From Puccinia triticina (lineage: Eukaryota > Basidiomycota > Pucciniomycetes > Pucciniales > Pucciniaceae), in contig NC_070559.1 in NCBI RefSeq assembly GCF_026914185.1, forward strand, positions 3,508,001-3,572,000: a stretch of DNA of 64,000 nt, read 5' to 3'. Of the stretch, positions 45,589 to 57,869 are shown in pieces. A program made the position numbers and the translations under genes. How positions within the stretch are numbered: position 1 is the stretch's first letter; each line of letters opens with the position of its first letter. The notes under the pieces are model-generated. The model ran no database searches, was not told the origin of the DNA, and saw only the letters and a program-made list of their open reading frames with translations.

Positions 45589-46381
45589 TTCAGGGCCCAA
45601 TTATAAAACAGTTTTGGGATAATATTGGGATTGTTTTCAAATAAGTTTGAAATCAAAAAAAGTTATCTTGGTGGTGCAGATACAGGGGCCAAAACTGTTT
45701 CAAACCAAGTTTAAATTATAAACCCACCACCATGCTGGATGAGTTTCCGGCGCAACTGAACGTGAGCCTCCAATACCAAAGGTTGCTCCATTGACAGTTG
45801 TCCGTCTTGCATGCGCCAAGACAATGGCAGCAACGGCAGAAGCCTTCTCACAAACTTGGGGGGAAAACCTGGGTGGGGACAACTGGCCGCCAATGTCTGC
45901 TGACTCTCCCAAGTCAATAGATACCCGTGAATCAGCCTTGAAGGCTGATTCTTGCGCGCAACATCCTGGTTCAATGGCAAGAGCCTGTAGCTTGCTCATT
46001 CTGCAAGCTACATATGAGGTCCCGGCATTGATAGATGCGCTTGCATCCTGGCTATCCATCCATGGTGTCTGTTTTGCAAATACCCGCAAATCAGCCTTGA
46101 TGGCTGTATCTTGCGCAAATACATATGCTGTGGCCTTTGGGGGGGGGGGGGGGGGGGAGTACTTGTCAGGTGTATGGCGGGCATCTGCATGCAGAGCTGT
46201 AATCACATTCAAAACAGTATTGGTAATCCATTTTTCCCCAAACCACCTCCCCAAGGTGGTTTGGGTTGTTTTCAGACTAGTTAGCAAAAAGATCTTTCAA
46301 AAGTTAGCAAAAAGATCTTTCAAACTTATTTGAAAATAATCCCAATATTATCCCAAAACTTGTTTATAATTGGTCCCTCAG
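45589..46381. mobile_element. MITE with TA target duplication (about 793 bp)
   Basis: Termini TTCAGGGCCCAATTATAAA (left) and, reverse-complemented, CTGAGGGACCAATTATAAA (right) are part of 60-bp inverted repeats that also share GTTTTGGGATAATATTGGG and TTTTCAAATAAGTTTGAAA. TA flanks both ends (45587-45588, 46382-46383). The interior includes two related 50-bp units (about 45925-45975 and 46080-46130) and a 19-nt poly-G run at 46139-46157. The long minus-strand frame inside looks like chance. Likely a Tc1/mariner-type MITE. It lies 83 bp from the end of element A. Confidence 0.75.
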
Positions 46382-46470
46382 TATTGAGGTCAAAATGACC
46401 ACCCAAAATTGAAATTCAGTTGGCCACAAACTTGGGATTGCACATAAAGTACCAATGGTCTGGGGTGAAT

Positions 46471-46738
46471 CAGGACCCTGGAACGCGCGGTCAGAACACA
46501 GTAACAAAAATCAATTCAAAACCATGGGATTTGTACATTTTTGAAAGAGGTTTTTCTTCATTTCTTTCAAACTTTTGCCACATGTTTAGGATAAGATAGC
46601 AGTACATTATTTTCCCTTTAAGCGTACATGCGCCCATCTTTTCAGATTGAGTATATCATGTTTGGTTGTGAGCCAAAGTGGCTTGGAACCTTCATACATT
46701 TTGGTTACTATGTTCTGGCCGCGCATTCCAGGGTCCTG
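46471..46738. mobile_element. MITE with 6-bp duplication (268 bp)
   Basis: Inverted ends CAGGACCCTGGAAYGCGCGG continue for about 40 bp (to AGTAACCAAAAT) with few mismatches. The flanks are GTGAAT on both sides (46465-46470 and 46739-46744). The interior is AT-rich and has no gene. The class is uncertain because a 6-bp duplication is unusual; a hAT-type 8-bp duplication with decayed ends is possible. Confidence 0.65.
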
Positions 46739-46749
46739 GTGAATCAGCT

Positions 46750-47580
46750 TGCCTTTGGTGGCCTGCAAGGAGATTTCCCAGGATTATTTACACTAGTCCA
46801 AGTTACTAAATTTTGAAGTGGCATGAGGTGGATCACAACTGTAAATTTTATGATGTATGACAAGGTTGTCCAAATTAGCCCTTAACTTTGAACACCAATT
46901 ACCATGAATTCTACAGGGTGCCTTGTGCCATGGTGCAACAGCTTCAATTTCATGCACATGCATACAGCTCTCACAAACTCTAGTCTCTTGTCAGCCTGAG
47001 TCAACACAGCTGACCTAAAAGCTGCCTTTTCTACCTTTGTTACATATGAATTACTTTATATCTTTTCATCTTAAGAGATAACCTTGTTTTGACTTCATAT
47101 TCTGTTTCCCCATGCAATTTTAACCTTAGTTACAACTTACCTTTTCTTTGTAACTCTACTCCTTCCCTGAGTTCTTGAGTTGTGGCGCGCATGTGCAGTT
47201 GTGACGTGTAAGCGCTACCAGGCGCACCAAACCACATGTACATATGTAATTACATAAGCAAACTGTGAAAATTTTTGTAGTCAGGATCCCCCTTGCCTGA
47301 GGAGGATCTACAGACTTCAGCACACCAGAACCACACCCCAGATAACCCCAGGATCTTCACCAAAGAGATTACCACACTCCCAGTATACCTACCATCACAG
47401 GTGCCTAGGATATTGACAGTAAGTAACCTCTTTCACTGAACCTTGTTTATCTCAGAGGTACAACTCTGTATCTGCTTGATTGCTCTTCTTTTGCTGGCCT
47501 TTGCCTCATCCTTGATCACAGGTCTGCACCTGCTTTAACATCATTCTTTTTCTGTGGTTTTTGTAAGAAACAAACCACAT
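46750..47580. other. No gene recognised
   Basis: AT-rich intergenic DNA between two MITEs. The stretch 46960-47430 resembles the untranslated end of an LTR-type element in composition (pyrimidine-rich, few open frames), but no paired LTR, primer-binding site or duplication could be demonstrated. Confidence 0.35.
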
Positions 47581-47581
47581 A

Positions 47582-48050
47582 CAGCCATTCCAAAAAAGCT
47601 TGGCTTCTCTGGAGGGAATTTCCAGTGGAAATTCTTTTTGGAATTTCCAACTTGTGTGTATCCAACAACAAGGTTGGACAGATGGATATCCATCCCCACA
47701 AGCGCAGTCGCTTAGAGGATGCTACCGGCCAAGCCGTTTGGTAGCGAAAAAAAATGCTGGCAGCGGGGGGACCGGCATCCTGACACCTGGGTGCGTCCAT
47801 CATGATGGCAGACCGGGGTAAAAATTGGTCAAGGATTCCAATTCTGGAATCAAAAAAGGGGAGAAATGAGTAGAAGTCAGTGATTGAGCTCACCTACTCG
47901 TGATATAGGTGTCCTGCATATACCAATGATGTAGGCATAGATATCCAAATGTCCAACCTTGATACTTCTTTGCATACAAGGTTGGAAAATCCCACTGGAA
48001 TTTCCAGCGGAAATTCCTTTCAAAGGAACCAAGCTTTTTCGGAATGGCTG
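47582..48050. mobile_element. MITE with long TIRs and TA duplication (469 bp)
   Basis: Inverted arms of about 110 bp begin CAGCCATTCCAAAAAAGCTTGG on the left; the right arm is the reverse complement with a few changes, and both contain GGAATTTCC and TGGAAATTC. TA flanks both ends (47580-47581, 48051-48052). The central 200 bp has no coding potential, and the short frames within are chance. Same TA target preference as elements A, B and the 45.6-kb MITE. Confidence 0.75.
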
Positions 48051-48059
48051 TAGGTTTCC

Positions 48060-48930
48060 CTTTAAAGAACCTTGACTATCCAGAAGGAAGCTAAAAAAAA
48101 TTGTGGCTGGATTAAACTTGTCTAATCCAGAGGCCCTCCACGTTTCTTTGGTGAGAGGAGGCTGTTGCACTCTCTAGCACAGCTTGGCAGCACTCCTTTA
48201 AGGAGGTAGCATTGCCAGTGGATGTGCATTCCCACCAGAATAACCTTGAATATCTGCTTATCTTGAATCTGCTCAGTCTCTTTCTCTTTTTCTCTCTCTC
48301 TCTTATATTTGTATTTTCTTTATCCAAAGAAATTCAAATATTGCCCCCTATTTTCTTGTGTCCTGTTGTCACTATAGAGACTCAGGCTCCGACTCTCTCT
48401 GGTGGCAACTGTGTAGGTATCAGTTAAAAGCTTGAGCCAATTACTTTTGAAAGTCTTGTTTGCGCGATGTCTCTTTTCTGTTTATACTTCAGAAGAGTTG
48501 TCTTGTGTATCTAGAATGACGAGTCAAATAAAGTGAACATACGAAGAACACGGGAGCCGTGTAGGCACACCTAAATTGAACTGGTGGGCGGCAGTAAGCA
48601 ACCCAGAGGTCTTGTGAAAAATGAACATTTGTTAATTGAAGAAAAAGCGGATAACTTGGATCCTTTGTTCTGCTTGTAGGTGTTGGGCAGTGATCATGTG
48701 TGTACATTAAGCGTGAAGGGAAAACTTGATGGCATGTCAAGGGCCATGAGGGCAAAATAAATGGAACTAATCTATGTAGGCGTGTCCCGGATTAACTTCT
48801 CGCCTTCTGAAACCAGGTGAGGGAGCAAAGCGATCTGAATGCTCAAAAGCTTGGTCGTGAGCAGTGGAGCTCCTCCAGAGCCCCGGTTATAAGCTGCTGT
48901 TGCGTAAGCATCTCGGAAGCCTTGCCTGTG
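48060..48930. other. No gene recognised
   Basis: Downstream flank of egt1 and a pyrimidine-rich stretch (48270-48330) with no recognisable gene. The sequence TTTCTCTTTTTCTCTCTC at about 48280 may be a microsatellite. Confidence 0.35.
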
Positions 48931-48935
48931 TCAGC

Positions 48936-51900
48936 TCAGTAGTCGTAGGCAACTCGGCCTCCCGCAAAAACGTACGGATACTGTCAAACACAATCCGGGT
49001 CAATATTTCCAACTTATAAATGAAGCAGTTTATCAGTCTGATGCGTACCTTGAACTGATACCAGTTGCTGGACGAGGTGAGGATTGAGATAACGAAGATA
49101 TCTCAGCTTAAAGTCGTCCACAAGCAGTATATTTCAATCATGGTTTGCACTTACACGAAACTTTTTCGATGTGCAATTCGTGGAATCGTCGCCCAAGAGC
49201 CACCCAGTAGGACGTTGTGCTCTCCGTCAAAGAAGTCTTTCGAGTAACCCGGATATAATAGACTAGGTTTGAAGTTCGGGTGAGGCTCAAATGTAGTAGA
49301 AGTCCATTCCCAAACTCCACCGTTCCAGCCTCCTCGCCAGCGTCCATCCATTCCTTTCCGGGGCCTCTGAGGTGGAAGGGGATGCCAGTTGAGAAATCCG
49401 ATTGGATTTTGGGCTGACAGGCTAATTGGGTTGTCGAAAAGGTATACTCTGAGCTCATCAGCAGTGGGCAACCGACCGCCTTTCCACTTCGCGAAAGCTT
49501 CTAGCTGGCTTCCCGATGCTTGCACTGGCCAATGCTTCGCAAAGTCAAAACATATTCGCCCATAAATTGTCTTGATCACAACTTGATGTCTCTTAGATTC
49601 CTGATCGCTGGCGTTGAAGATATAACCCCATGATTCAGGAATCACATGATGGGGGATGGGTTCGGCGTCAGAAAGGCCTTGCAGTACGAATTCGAGGTAT
49701 TCCTGGTTGGTGATGGTTGTTGCTTCGAGCTTGAAAGGCTTGACCTCCACCTCTCTCGATGGACTTTCGTTGTCCCATCCATACTCGTGGTCTTCAGAAA
49801 AAGGTTTGGACGAATCGTCTTGTTCCAAGTCATCATGCCCCACAGTGATTGTTTGCGGAGTTGAGTATTCAATCAGACCGAATTCTCCAGTCTGAGCTTC
49901 CACAGTGGAATCCCATTCACGGGCCAAGGAGTGCCAATCAGGTGGTGTGAAACCAGGCGGATGATTGACAAAATCAGTCTGTTGTAACATGTAGAGCAGT
50001 GTCTCAAGATGCATGGCCTCGTGCTCGTATATCTACCAATCGCAATGTTTTTGTCATCGCATTAAGCGGGCGTAAGAATGAATTTGATCTCGATTGCGAT
50101 AAAGTTACGAAAAGAGGCTTGATCAGTGACTGACCATCGACAAAACCCTGCCCAGTTTTCTTGTCAGTAGAATCTTGCTCCCCGGTTCTTTTCCGAGTCC
50201 TTCATATACTCCGGTGAGCCTCGTTCGGAATTTATCTCTGAATCGAAGCACTTCTTCCAGAGATGGCCATTCACTTTCTTGATCGGGGAACGGGGAATGA
50301 TCATTACATTTGCTGGGATCTTCGAAGTTGGGATCGATTCCGCGTTCGAAAATCTGAGCAAACCGGTGAGGTTCCGTGGTTGCTACCTCGAAGTATCGAC
50401 TAAGATGAATGTCTGCAAACACAGGTATGTGCCCCAGGTAAACTGGGAAGGAAAAGGATTAAATTGAACCAAGTAAGTGTATCGGTTCACGTATCCTGAC
50501 TTGGAATCACTGGCGTACACAAGCAAGCATGTCGTAAATCGATGGGTCTTTGGTGCAACATATCTTTAGGAATCATTTCTATTGTCACCGTGTCCCATGC
50601 TTTCCATAATGTAATCCAGTCTGACATCGAGGGCAACCCCCCACTATTTCTCGGGCCTAATTCCCCTTTGGATGCCTCGAACGCTATGGATACATTGCCT
50701 CCCTGAGGATCTAATGACAGAGTGCATTGATGATCAGATGAGAAGACTGAAAGACAAACAAAGGTAGGGTGATTCTTCTTACTAGGAGGCTTGCTCGCGG
50801 GTGTAAGCTGATGTCTATCTGATATCCGAACTGGTAAGGAATGTTTTGATATTTTGGCCCATATTCGTAGGAGTGACTGCCAACTGGATGGGTCGTCCTT
50901 GTGAATTACTGGCAGTTCAGCCAAAGAAAGTGGATGGTCTTCCGTTGGAGGCCATGGCGGCGTACGGACAAAGTGGAAAGCGGCGCGTTCTATGAGGTAG
51001 AGAGTGTGTGTCGGGGCAACTGGATCAGACGAATCGCTCCATTTCTGAATGACTCGCAGACCCGCTTGATCAAACAATCGATATGCGTCGTCTGGTGAGA
51101 ACTTATATGACCTTTCAACAAGGATCAATTCGCCTGTCTGGATTCGGATTGAAGCAGCTTGGACCTCACTACCGACTGCGTCGACTGACGCGGCTTTGAA
51201 ATAAATGTCGCGTTTAGCCCGCAGATAGGCCTGTTGGTGTAAGGAGAAAGACAAAAGTATTAAAAACTCATTTGACCTCAATAATTGGATCTAAATTCAA
51301 TCCTTCCACCCCATGCATGCCTTGGGAGGGTAAGCAGTCGGAGATTCATGCGAGGTATAAATTGATCTAGTCATTCGATTCTTGGCTGACCTCGTTCCGA
51401 TTCATTCCTACGTTATATCGCGATACGTAGTCAAAATCTTCGGGGCTCAAGACAGATTCAGGCAGACCGAGATGGCGAGCGACAACTGTGATCGCATTCA
51501 GGATGAATTTCTTAGTGACTGCTTGCCGATCATCATATGCCAGCTGGACCTTTTCTGGTATCTGGCAATTATCGATACCGATCAGCGCTCGACTTTCACT
51601 ATCCAGTGCTCGACTGAGTTCATTTCTCAAGAACTCCACGGCTTCTGCAGGGGAAAAGTTGCCGATAGACGATCCTAACCAAAGAATCGCTTTTCGACAT
51701 TTAGTTTTTCCAAGCTCGGCAGTTTCCGCGTGACTGGTCGTAGTCAACGACCTGTAAATCCAATCCAGGCCTTGGGTATAAGTCCCGCAGATACCATGGC
51801 CTTGAACCTGATACCCGATTGCAGGGCCCACCCCGCTCTCTTCCTGGAGTTGAATCGCGGATAGAGTCGAGCTTAACTGCTCCATTTCCAGATCGAGCTT

Positions 51901-53932
51901 CAGATTCGAAAAGATAAGGTTAGTATATGTCTTGAAAGCTACCAAAAATTGAAAGACTTACTGCATAATATTTTGCTTGCGACAGATGCGGTACCGTTCG
52001 ATCTTCCCCACGAGCTCGGAGCAGTCGGGCCACATTTTCCAATAGATGTGAGGTTTTTTTCAAAGAACTAAATAAACGAATACATCCACGGAACCATTTG
52101 GATTAAAAAGTCGATTGGAGGATTAGATCGGGAATGAGCAGTTGAAGGATCAGAGCCAATCTGCGACTGACCCTGCCCCTAGTTCGATAGTTGTCAGGGA
52201 GAACCCGGTTGCATTCGCGGAAGAGCATGATGAATGTTGAAGAGCTGCGGCCGCAGGGCGAACAAACCTTGACCCCCCGAGGGGAACGCGGTTGGATGTC
52301 ATATTAGCGCCAGTAAAGAAAATTATTGCCCATACGATACAAATCACCCAGCAATAGCGCTGGGAGAAGACGCGAGACTCAAGGCAAGAATGGCCAGGTT
52401 CGACTTACCCGTCCACATGCCCCTCTTCCCGTTGATCTGTATCTTGTTTAACGAAACTTGGGCTACGATTGCACGTTGAAGAAGTGCACAGTCCACCGAG
52501 GCGACAAGCCTAGTCGGATACACGCTAATCAGTTGGATAGCAAAAAGGCAGGAGGCAGGGTGCGAACTCCCAAGGTGCGAACCCAACGAGGCAATCACAG
52601 GCAGATAACAAGTTGCGAGGAAAACTGCGAGCAAGGAAAGAGAGCTCCACTTACGATCTCATGACTCTTGGCACGGAGGATTGCCAACTCGGTGGCAAAA
52701 GGCTAAACACTTGCAGCATCAGTAATATCCATTTCATCCAGCTGTCAAGACACTCGCAAAGCAATCCGGCCAAGGCATTCTTTCCAGTTTTTTTTTTTTT
52801 TGAGAACTTACGTAGTAGTCCTCAACTGTCGTGATTTGATCATAAATTTCCAAGCCTAAGTTGTCATCTGAGTGGGCAAAAATAGATTTTGGGACGATTA
52901 ATCATAGAGACAAAGTTGAATTCCCAGTGAGATGTCGCGAATCTGAGTAGTGCATCAAAGTCGTCATAGACCTGGCACCCCATTGCGCTTGGCCCAGGCA
53001 GCCCCAAATCGCAAGTGAAGGGACAAACGATAAAAGGAAGAGAAAAATTTCACAACGGCTTGTTAGGAAAAAATTGTTACACACATAAAACCACTAGTGA
53101 CCAAGGATTTTGCCAAGTACCCGGAGATTTGAAGTGGACCCAAGATGTTTTCCCAGTGCAGAATCCACGGAACGGCCGAGAAGAAAAGAAAAGAAAAAGA
53201 GCGAACATGTATCAATGATCAATTTGAAGACGTTTCCTTATCATTTCCGACATGCGAGATCATCACTAGACAATCCTACAGTAGCGTTGAGATTACATAG
53301 AGAAGGGATTAAACCTCCGTTGATTCCAAGTTCAATCTCTGGAGTGGTGCTGCTTGGATCCTTGGATTCATCTTAAACAGTCACAACTTCTGCATAATAG
53401 CCCATTGCCTTCAAGCCGCGCACAGAGAAACCTCCGTCACTTGGCCGGGGCTCCGCTTGGCTCGGGGTCATTCAGGACGCGTTCCGCGCATTCCCTTAAA
53501 AATCCCTTTGTTAGCATGCATGGAATCGCTAGCCCGTGGCATGACCTGCTAATGCGGGGGTGGTACCCCCATCACTCTTACCACCACGGGGGTGGATGTG
53601 TACATAATTACTTGAATTGGCTCGCCACATCGGAGCCCAAAAAATGTCTGACGAAGAAGCCGAGACACGTGGATTATGAACTCACCGGTGGGTATTACTT
53701 TGGAGTAAGCAAAGGAGCGATCGTCCGGCGCGTGACCCGGAACCAAAAGAGTTTGCCTGCTGAGACCCTCAATGATTTCTTGGTGCAACGAGAACTCGAT
53801 TGGGCCGTTCGACGAGTCGCAGCCTCTCAGGTCAATGATGCGAGGGGATCGCATGTCATTCTCTACATGTCTTGTTCCAAGATCGGGTTCGCATAGAGAA
53901 TCGACTGGAATGTTGTTCCTCTGGTCCGACAT
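48936..53932 (-). CDS. egt1: Ergothioneine biosynthesis protein 1 (EgtD-EgtB fusion)
   Basis: Makes ergothioneine from histidine: trimethylation by the N-terminal EgtD-like domain, then iron-dependent C-S bond formation by the EgtB-like part. Confident exons (minus strand): 53932-53699, 52867-52812, 52702-52655, one ending at 52172, 52067-51962, 51897-51391, 51230-50519, 50442-50135, 50032-49155, 49068-49050, 48980-48936; phases agree from 52067 on. EgtD motifs: RIIDLRG at the start, TTIELGAGSLKKT (SAM site) and AILWLGSSIGNFSP. DinB-like part: IPVFADIHLSRYF and the iron-binding EHEAMHLET. The FGE-like part ends GGSWATIPRIAHRKSFV then YPYVFAGGRVAYDY. At least one exon between 53697 and 52868 and the 5' limit of the exon near 52.3 kb are unresolved. 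It is otherwise a normal fungal Egt1. Confidence 0.9.
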
Positions 53933-53999
53933 TGGGCGGCAAACCTGGCTCCTGGGGAAAATTAAATCAAACCGCGGACAATTTTGTATCTGGTCATCG

Positions 54000-56640
54000 G
54001 TCAGACTCCAAAGGCAGCTGGATGGATATACAGATACGTAACAGAGGTAACTCAACCAGAAGTAGCTTGATAGTGATGACTAAAGGGTTAGTAAGGCAAG
54101 GACCACGCTGGAACACGTCCTCTCAGCTCCGTAGGTCACTCCAAGGGATTTGTGCGAAATATGTATTGCGTATCTTGCTATGGACTGTTCTAGATTGATG
54201 ATCAAAAGCGATAGCCCGAGGTGAAAGTGTTTGTATGTACAGCCAACTGAATTCTGTGAACGCGAAGAGTGTGAACTGCACAAACCGGACGCTATCCTTC
54301 AGTTCTTATCTGAGAGACGCTCCCCTTTGTATTGTTTTCCAGAAGCTTGGATCCGAACAAATTTCTTGATATTTATTTTGCTTTGCATTATGGTCTTAAA
54401 AGGTTGTAAATACCAATTATGCAAGATTTTCAGACTCTGGTTCCGCAGGATTCATGTGGACCGTGGTCTGGATCCTCAGAGGCATGTGGATACACGCAAA
54501 CACGCTTTGTGGCCGCATTGAAAGTATCCGCACAAACTCCCAAATGAAGTCATTCTCGAATCTCCCCTGGGCTATGTAGAGCTACCGGGGAAAGGAAAAA
54601 GGTCGAATTCCCACAAAAATGTTTATACACTCAGTTGGATAGACGATGAGCACATGGATCACCCCCGATCCGGCGCTCACCTGCAAACACTCATCCCTTC
54701 GACGGCCGGTCAGTGCCCGCCATCGAGGGCAACTCACTACACTCTTGATGACTCCCAACTGTTCTTCGAGAGACGTGCGAAATATTCACGTACTCTCTTC
54801 ATGGCCGACACGACCGGTGGTCGAGAGTGATACGCACCTCTCTCGATAGGCGGTACTGCGAAGGCCGTGGCAGACAACCATCAAGGTTTTTCGGGTTGCT
54901 CTTAATGACCGGAACTGATCGGCCATCGAGGAGAGTGTTTTGCTTGATGGCCGGGTTGTGCAGGCCATCAAGGGGAGTGGATGCGATGTTTTAATTGATT
55001 GCCAGCAGGGTTGTTTCTTTCTTTATTCAAGTCTCATTTGTTTCCATCTCACAGGATTAGCGCGTTGTTGCTCTTCTACCTTAACTACATAGGCCCGGCC
55101 CTGGTTGACTGGAAGACATCGTTGAAAGTCCAGTCAAGGTGAGTCATCCGGCGGATTGGATGGCTTGTCCGTCAGATGCCGATGCCGGCGTCGCGGATGT
55201 TCTGGCTAAACGCACCCTCCCAATTAAACATACGACCCCCAAGACTACCTCTGAAGCTTCAGTGGCCGCGGCTGTGTTTCTAAAAGTGTGAACAACCTAA
55301 GCGATGATGTAGGGGTCATCCGTGGACCAGTTCCGGTCTGCCGTGTTGTCTCGGTCCCATCCGGCTTCTTGCACAACTCTTCAAGGGCCCGCAACCTTTC
55401 CATCAAGCAAAAAGGCCAAGCTGAAACCCGGGGAGCTCAGCCAACCTGGTTAAAGTGAATTTTTGTGAAGGCTCACAATCTGACACTGTCACCCCCTTTC
55501 CTTGCCTCTCAACATTGAAAAAGCAACTTTTTTTCAAGATGTTTCTTTTAACTCCCTTCTTTTTTTTTCGGGGGGGGGGGGGCATTCTACATTCACCTTT
55601 GTCATTCATTTTTTTTGGTCCAAGACCAAAGAAAATAACTCAAGAGAAACTGAAGGAAACTGATGCCCGTTGACATACAGGAAGTAAGGCATATACTCTA
55701 GCCTGAACTTTTCCTCTAGTTCATTCATTATTATCAAGTTGATTCGCCCCTTTGTCAAACGTATTGATGGTATTTTTAGTATTTTACCTCGTTTTGCGAT
55801 GTTATTATATTCGAGTCGGTTCGACAACTTGACAAGGGGCCATGAAGTTATTTGGGCACAAACTGCTACCCGCAGGACAGGCTCGAGATCTAGAAATCAG
55901 GGACATCGGCATACCTTCGAGGTCATAATCAAGACTTCCGGCAATCCATTCTTTCTTTTGCTCTCGATTATGTCAGTAGAACTCAGCGCGGTTGGCTCAC
56001 CGCTGGGTTGGATGGCTGCACAGTGTAGCTAGATATGCCTATAGACATCACGAATGTTTGAACGATTTGCATTTGAAGATAAATCGTTGGAATACAAGAT
56101 CTCGATTTATGAGGAATCGCGGGCTATTTTTGTCGAGCTTTAGTTCCTCGCCTGCCGCCAAGCAGGGGCAACAAACGCGACCTAACGCGACCCCCCAATA
56201 CGCTGGGAGTCAGAAACCCTGCGGGACTAGCTGAGGCTCTCCGAGGCACTCGGCTCACTCGACAGGCCTTGCTGGTGCCCTTACGTCTGGTGAACTCTAG
56301 GGAATCTCAAAGTCCTTTGTTTTAGTGGCACTCGGGTCTCATGTAGGATGCGTACATTTACCTGTCCGCCCAACGCCGGGAATTTTTCCTTTTGTGGTTC
56401 TTCCAGCCGTTGCGCTTTCTTGGAAGAAGGCTCGGGATGGTGGGTTCCCTTTTGTTCGACAGTTTCGGCTGCTTGAACCAGCCATCATCGTCGTTTCAGC
56501 TTAGCTTTCAACCATTTCAGCCAGTCCAGTGAGACACTCAGCCACCCCCGCGTTCAGCCATCTCTAACTTTTGTCTAACTCGCCCCGACTCCCCTGGACC
56601 CTGCTTCATAAAATTCCCACCAACTGTTTCACTCTCAATC
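54000..56640. other. No gene recognised
   Basis: Upstream flank of egt1 followed by mixed repeat-like DNA. A short block at 54640-54970 has several CCATCGAGG/GATGGCC words in both orientations, suggesting a decayed inverted repeat. A 13-nt poly-G run lies at 55570-55582. No coding chain is supported. Confidence 0.4.
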
Positions 56641-56816
56641 CTAAAAACCTCGAAAACTCACACACTCCTCACATCCAATTGCCTCCTGCTTGCCTCTGTT
56701 GTCTGTACACTATCATCATCATCTGAACCATCTACCTCTTTGGCTTCGTTGGGCCCTTTGTAACCGAAAAAAAGGTCAAGACAAGCTCAAGGACGCCCGG
56801 AAGGAAACACTCACAA

Positions 56817-57867
56817 ATGTCGTCCTCTCGTTCATCGTCGCGGCTTTCACCCTTAAGAACGAAGCAAACAGGGAAGACATCAGCTCTTTTACCTGCCCAA
56901 ATCCCACTGCCACCGTCGCCTCCGGCCTCAGACGCGCTCTTAATCGAAGATCACTTTGGTCCGCCCTCGCCACGGACGGTCCGACGACGGGCTTCCCCCC
57001 GGAGGAAGGCTTCTGGATCGCGTGAACCAGTCCGCGAGTCTGCTCGACGCCGGGATACTCACCGAGCACTTGAAGCAGCCATTGAATCCAAACAACAGCT
57101 CAGTCGCACCCGCGTCAAGAAGCGTCGCGTACTCGAAGATCCCTTCGATTCCAACTCGCCACCCACTAGCCCTACCACATCAAAATCTGCCTCTACAACG
57201 AAACGTCCCAGAGCCTCCAAATCTTGCCCCGCCCTTCGCCCCCTCGTCTCATCCACATCTTGTCCGATTGAGGACAGTCCCAACAATCCTTTCCTCGTCC
57301 GTCCAGGGGAAAAGCCCCGTCGACCAGGCGCTAAACGAGACGATGAATATCGCAAACTAGTCTATGTCTTGTGAGCGAGCTTTTTTCTTCTTAATCTAAT
57401 GTTTATGTTACTATTGGTCAGAATTCGATCAATCTAATCTTCTTTTTTGTTTCTATAGTCGAGGAAAACGGATAGTATGTGAGGATACGGAAGATTTGAA
57501 TGACTCAGGTGGATCGCCGTTTAGTACCTCGGGTCCGAAGTTGCTTTTCCCGTCGGCGCCGAGTCCCGGACCAATACGCAAGTTGAAGTTCGAGGAGAAG
57601 GAAGACGAAGAAGAGACAGTGGGAGCAGGCAACGTGGCCGAGAAGAGTCCAAGAAGGGCCGCCCAAGCGGACGCCAGCCAGCTCGCCTTCCAAACACCTA
57701 AGCGGAACAAGCCCAAGATTCAGCCTGACTCCTCCCACATCCTCCCGACCCCTCAGAGCAGACCTAGACGTCCCGTCCAAACCAAAACACTCCCTAATTC
57801 CACTCATCCCCACCCGCTCTCTGGACCAGTCAAGGCCAGCCAAACTATGGCTAAGGCAATGAGATAA
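56817..57867 (+). CDS. Disordered nuclear-type protein of unknown function
   Basis: Two exons (56817-57370, 57459-57867) join in phase across an 88-nt intron to give 320 residues. Splicing restores the segment KLVYVFRGKRIVCED at the junction. The protein is rich in Ser, Pro, Arg and Lys, with serine-proline sites (PPSPRTV, LPPSPPAS), basic clusters (RRRASPRRK, RVKKRRVLEDPFDSNSPP) and a short acidic patch (EEKEDEEETVG). The stretch NNPFLVRPGEKPRRPG then YVFRGKRI could be a conserved element. No enzyme domain is visible. The composition suggests a nuclear regulatory protein phosphorylated by proline-directed kinases, but this is inference only. Frame and composition look genuine and the region upstream (56640-56815) has a pyrimidine-rich leader. 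Confidence 0.65.
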
Positions 57868-57869
57868 GC

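Noticed and set aside
45700..46287. 195-codon minus-strand frame in the 45.6-kb MITE
   Set aside because: It runs through the internal repeats and poly-G tract of a TIR element and carries no domain.
46960..47430. Solo LTR
   Set aside because: The composition suggested one, but no terminal TG...CA pair or target duplication could be shown.
47600..47821. 73-codon frame in the 47.6-kb MITE
   Set aside because: It lies across an inverted-repeat element with no coding signature.
53354..53896. 180-codon plus-strand frame over the egt1 N terminus
   Set aside because: It lies opposite the RIIDLRG exon, lacks a domain and is best explained as a shadow of egt1 coding and intron sequence.
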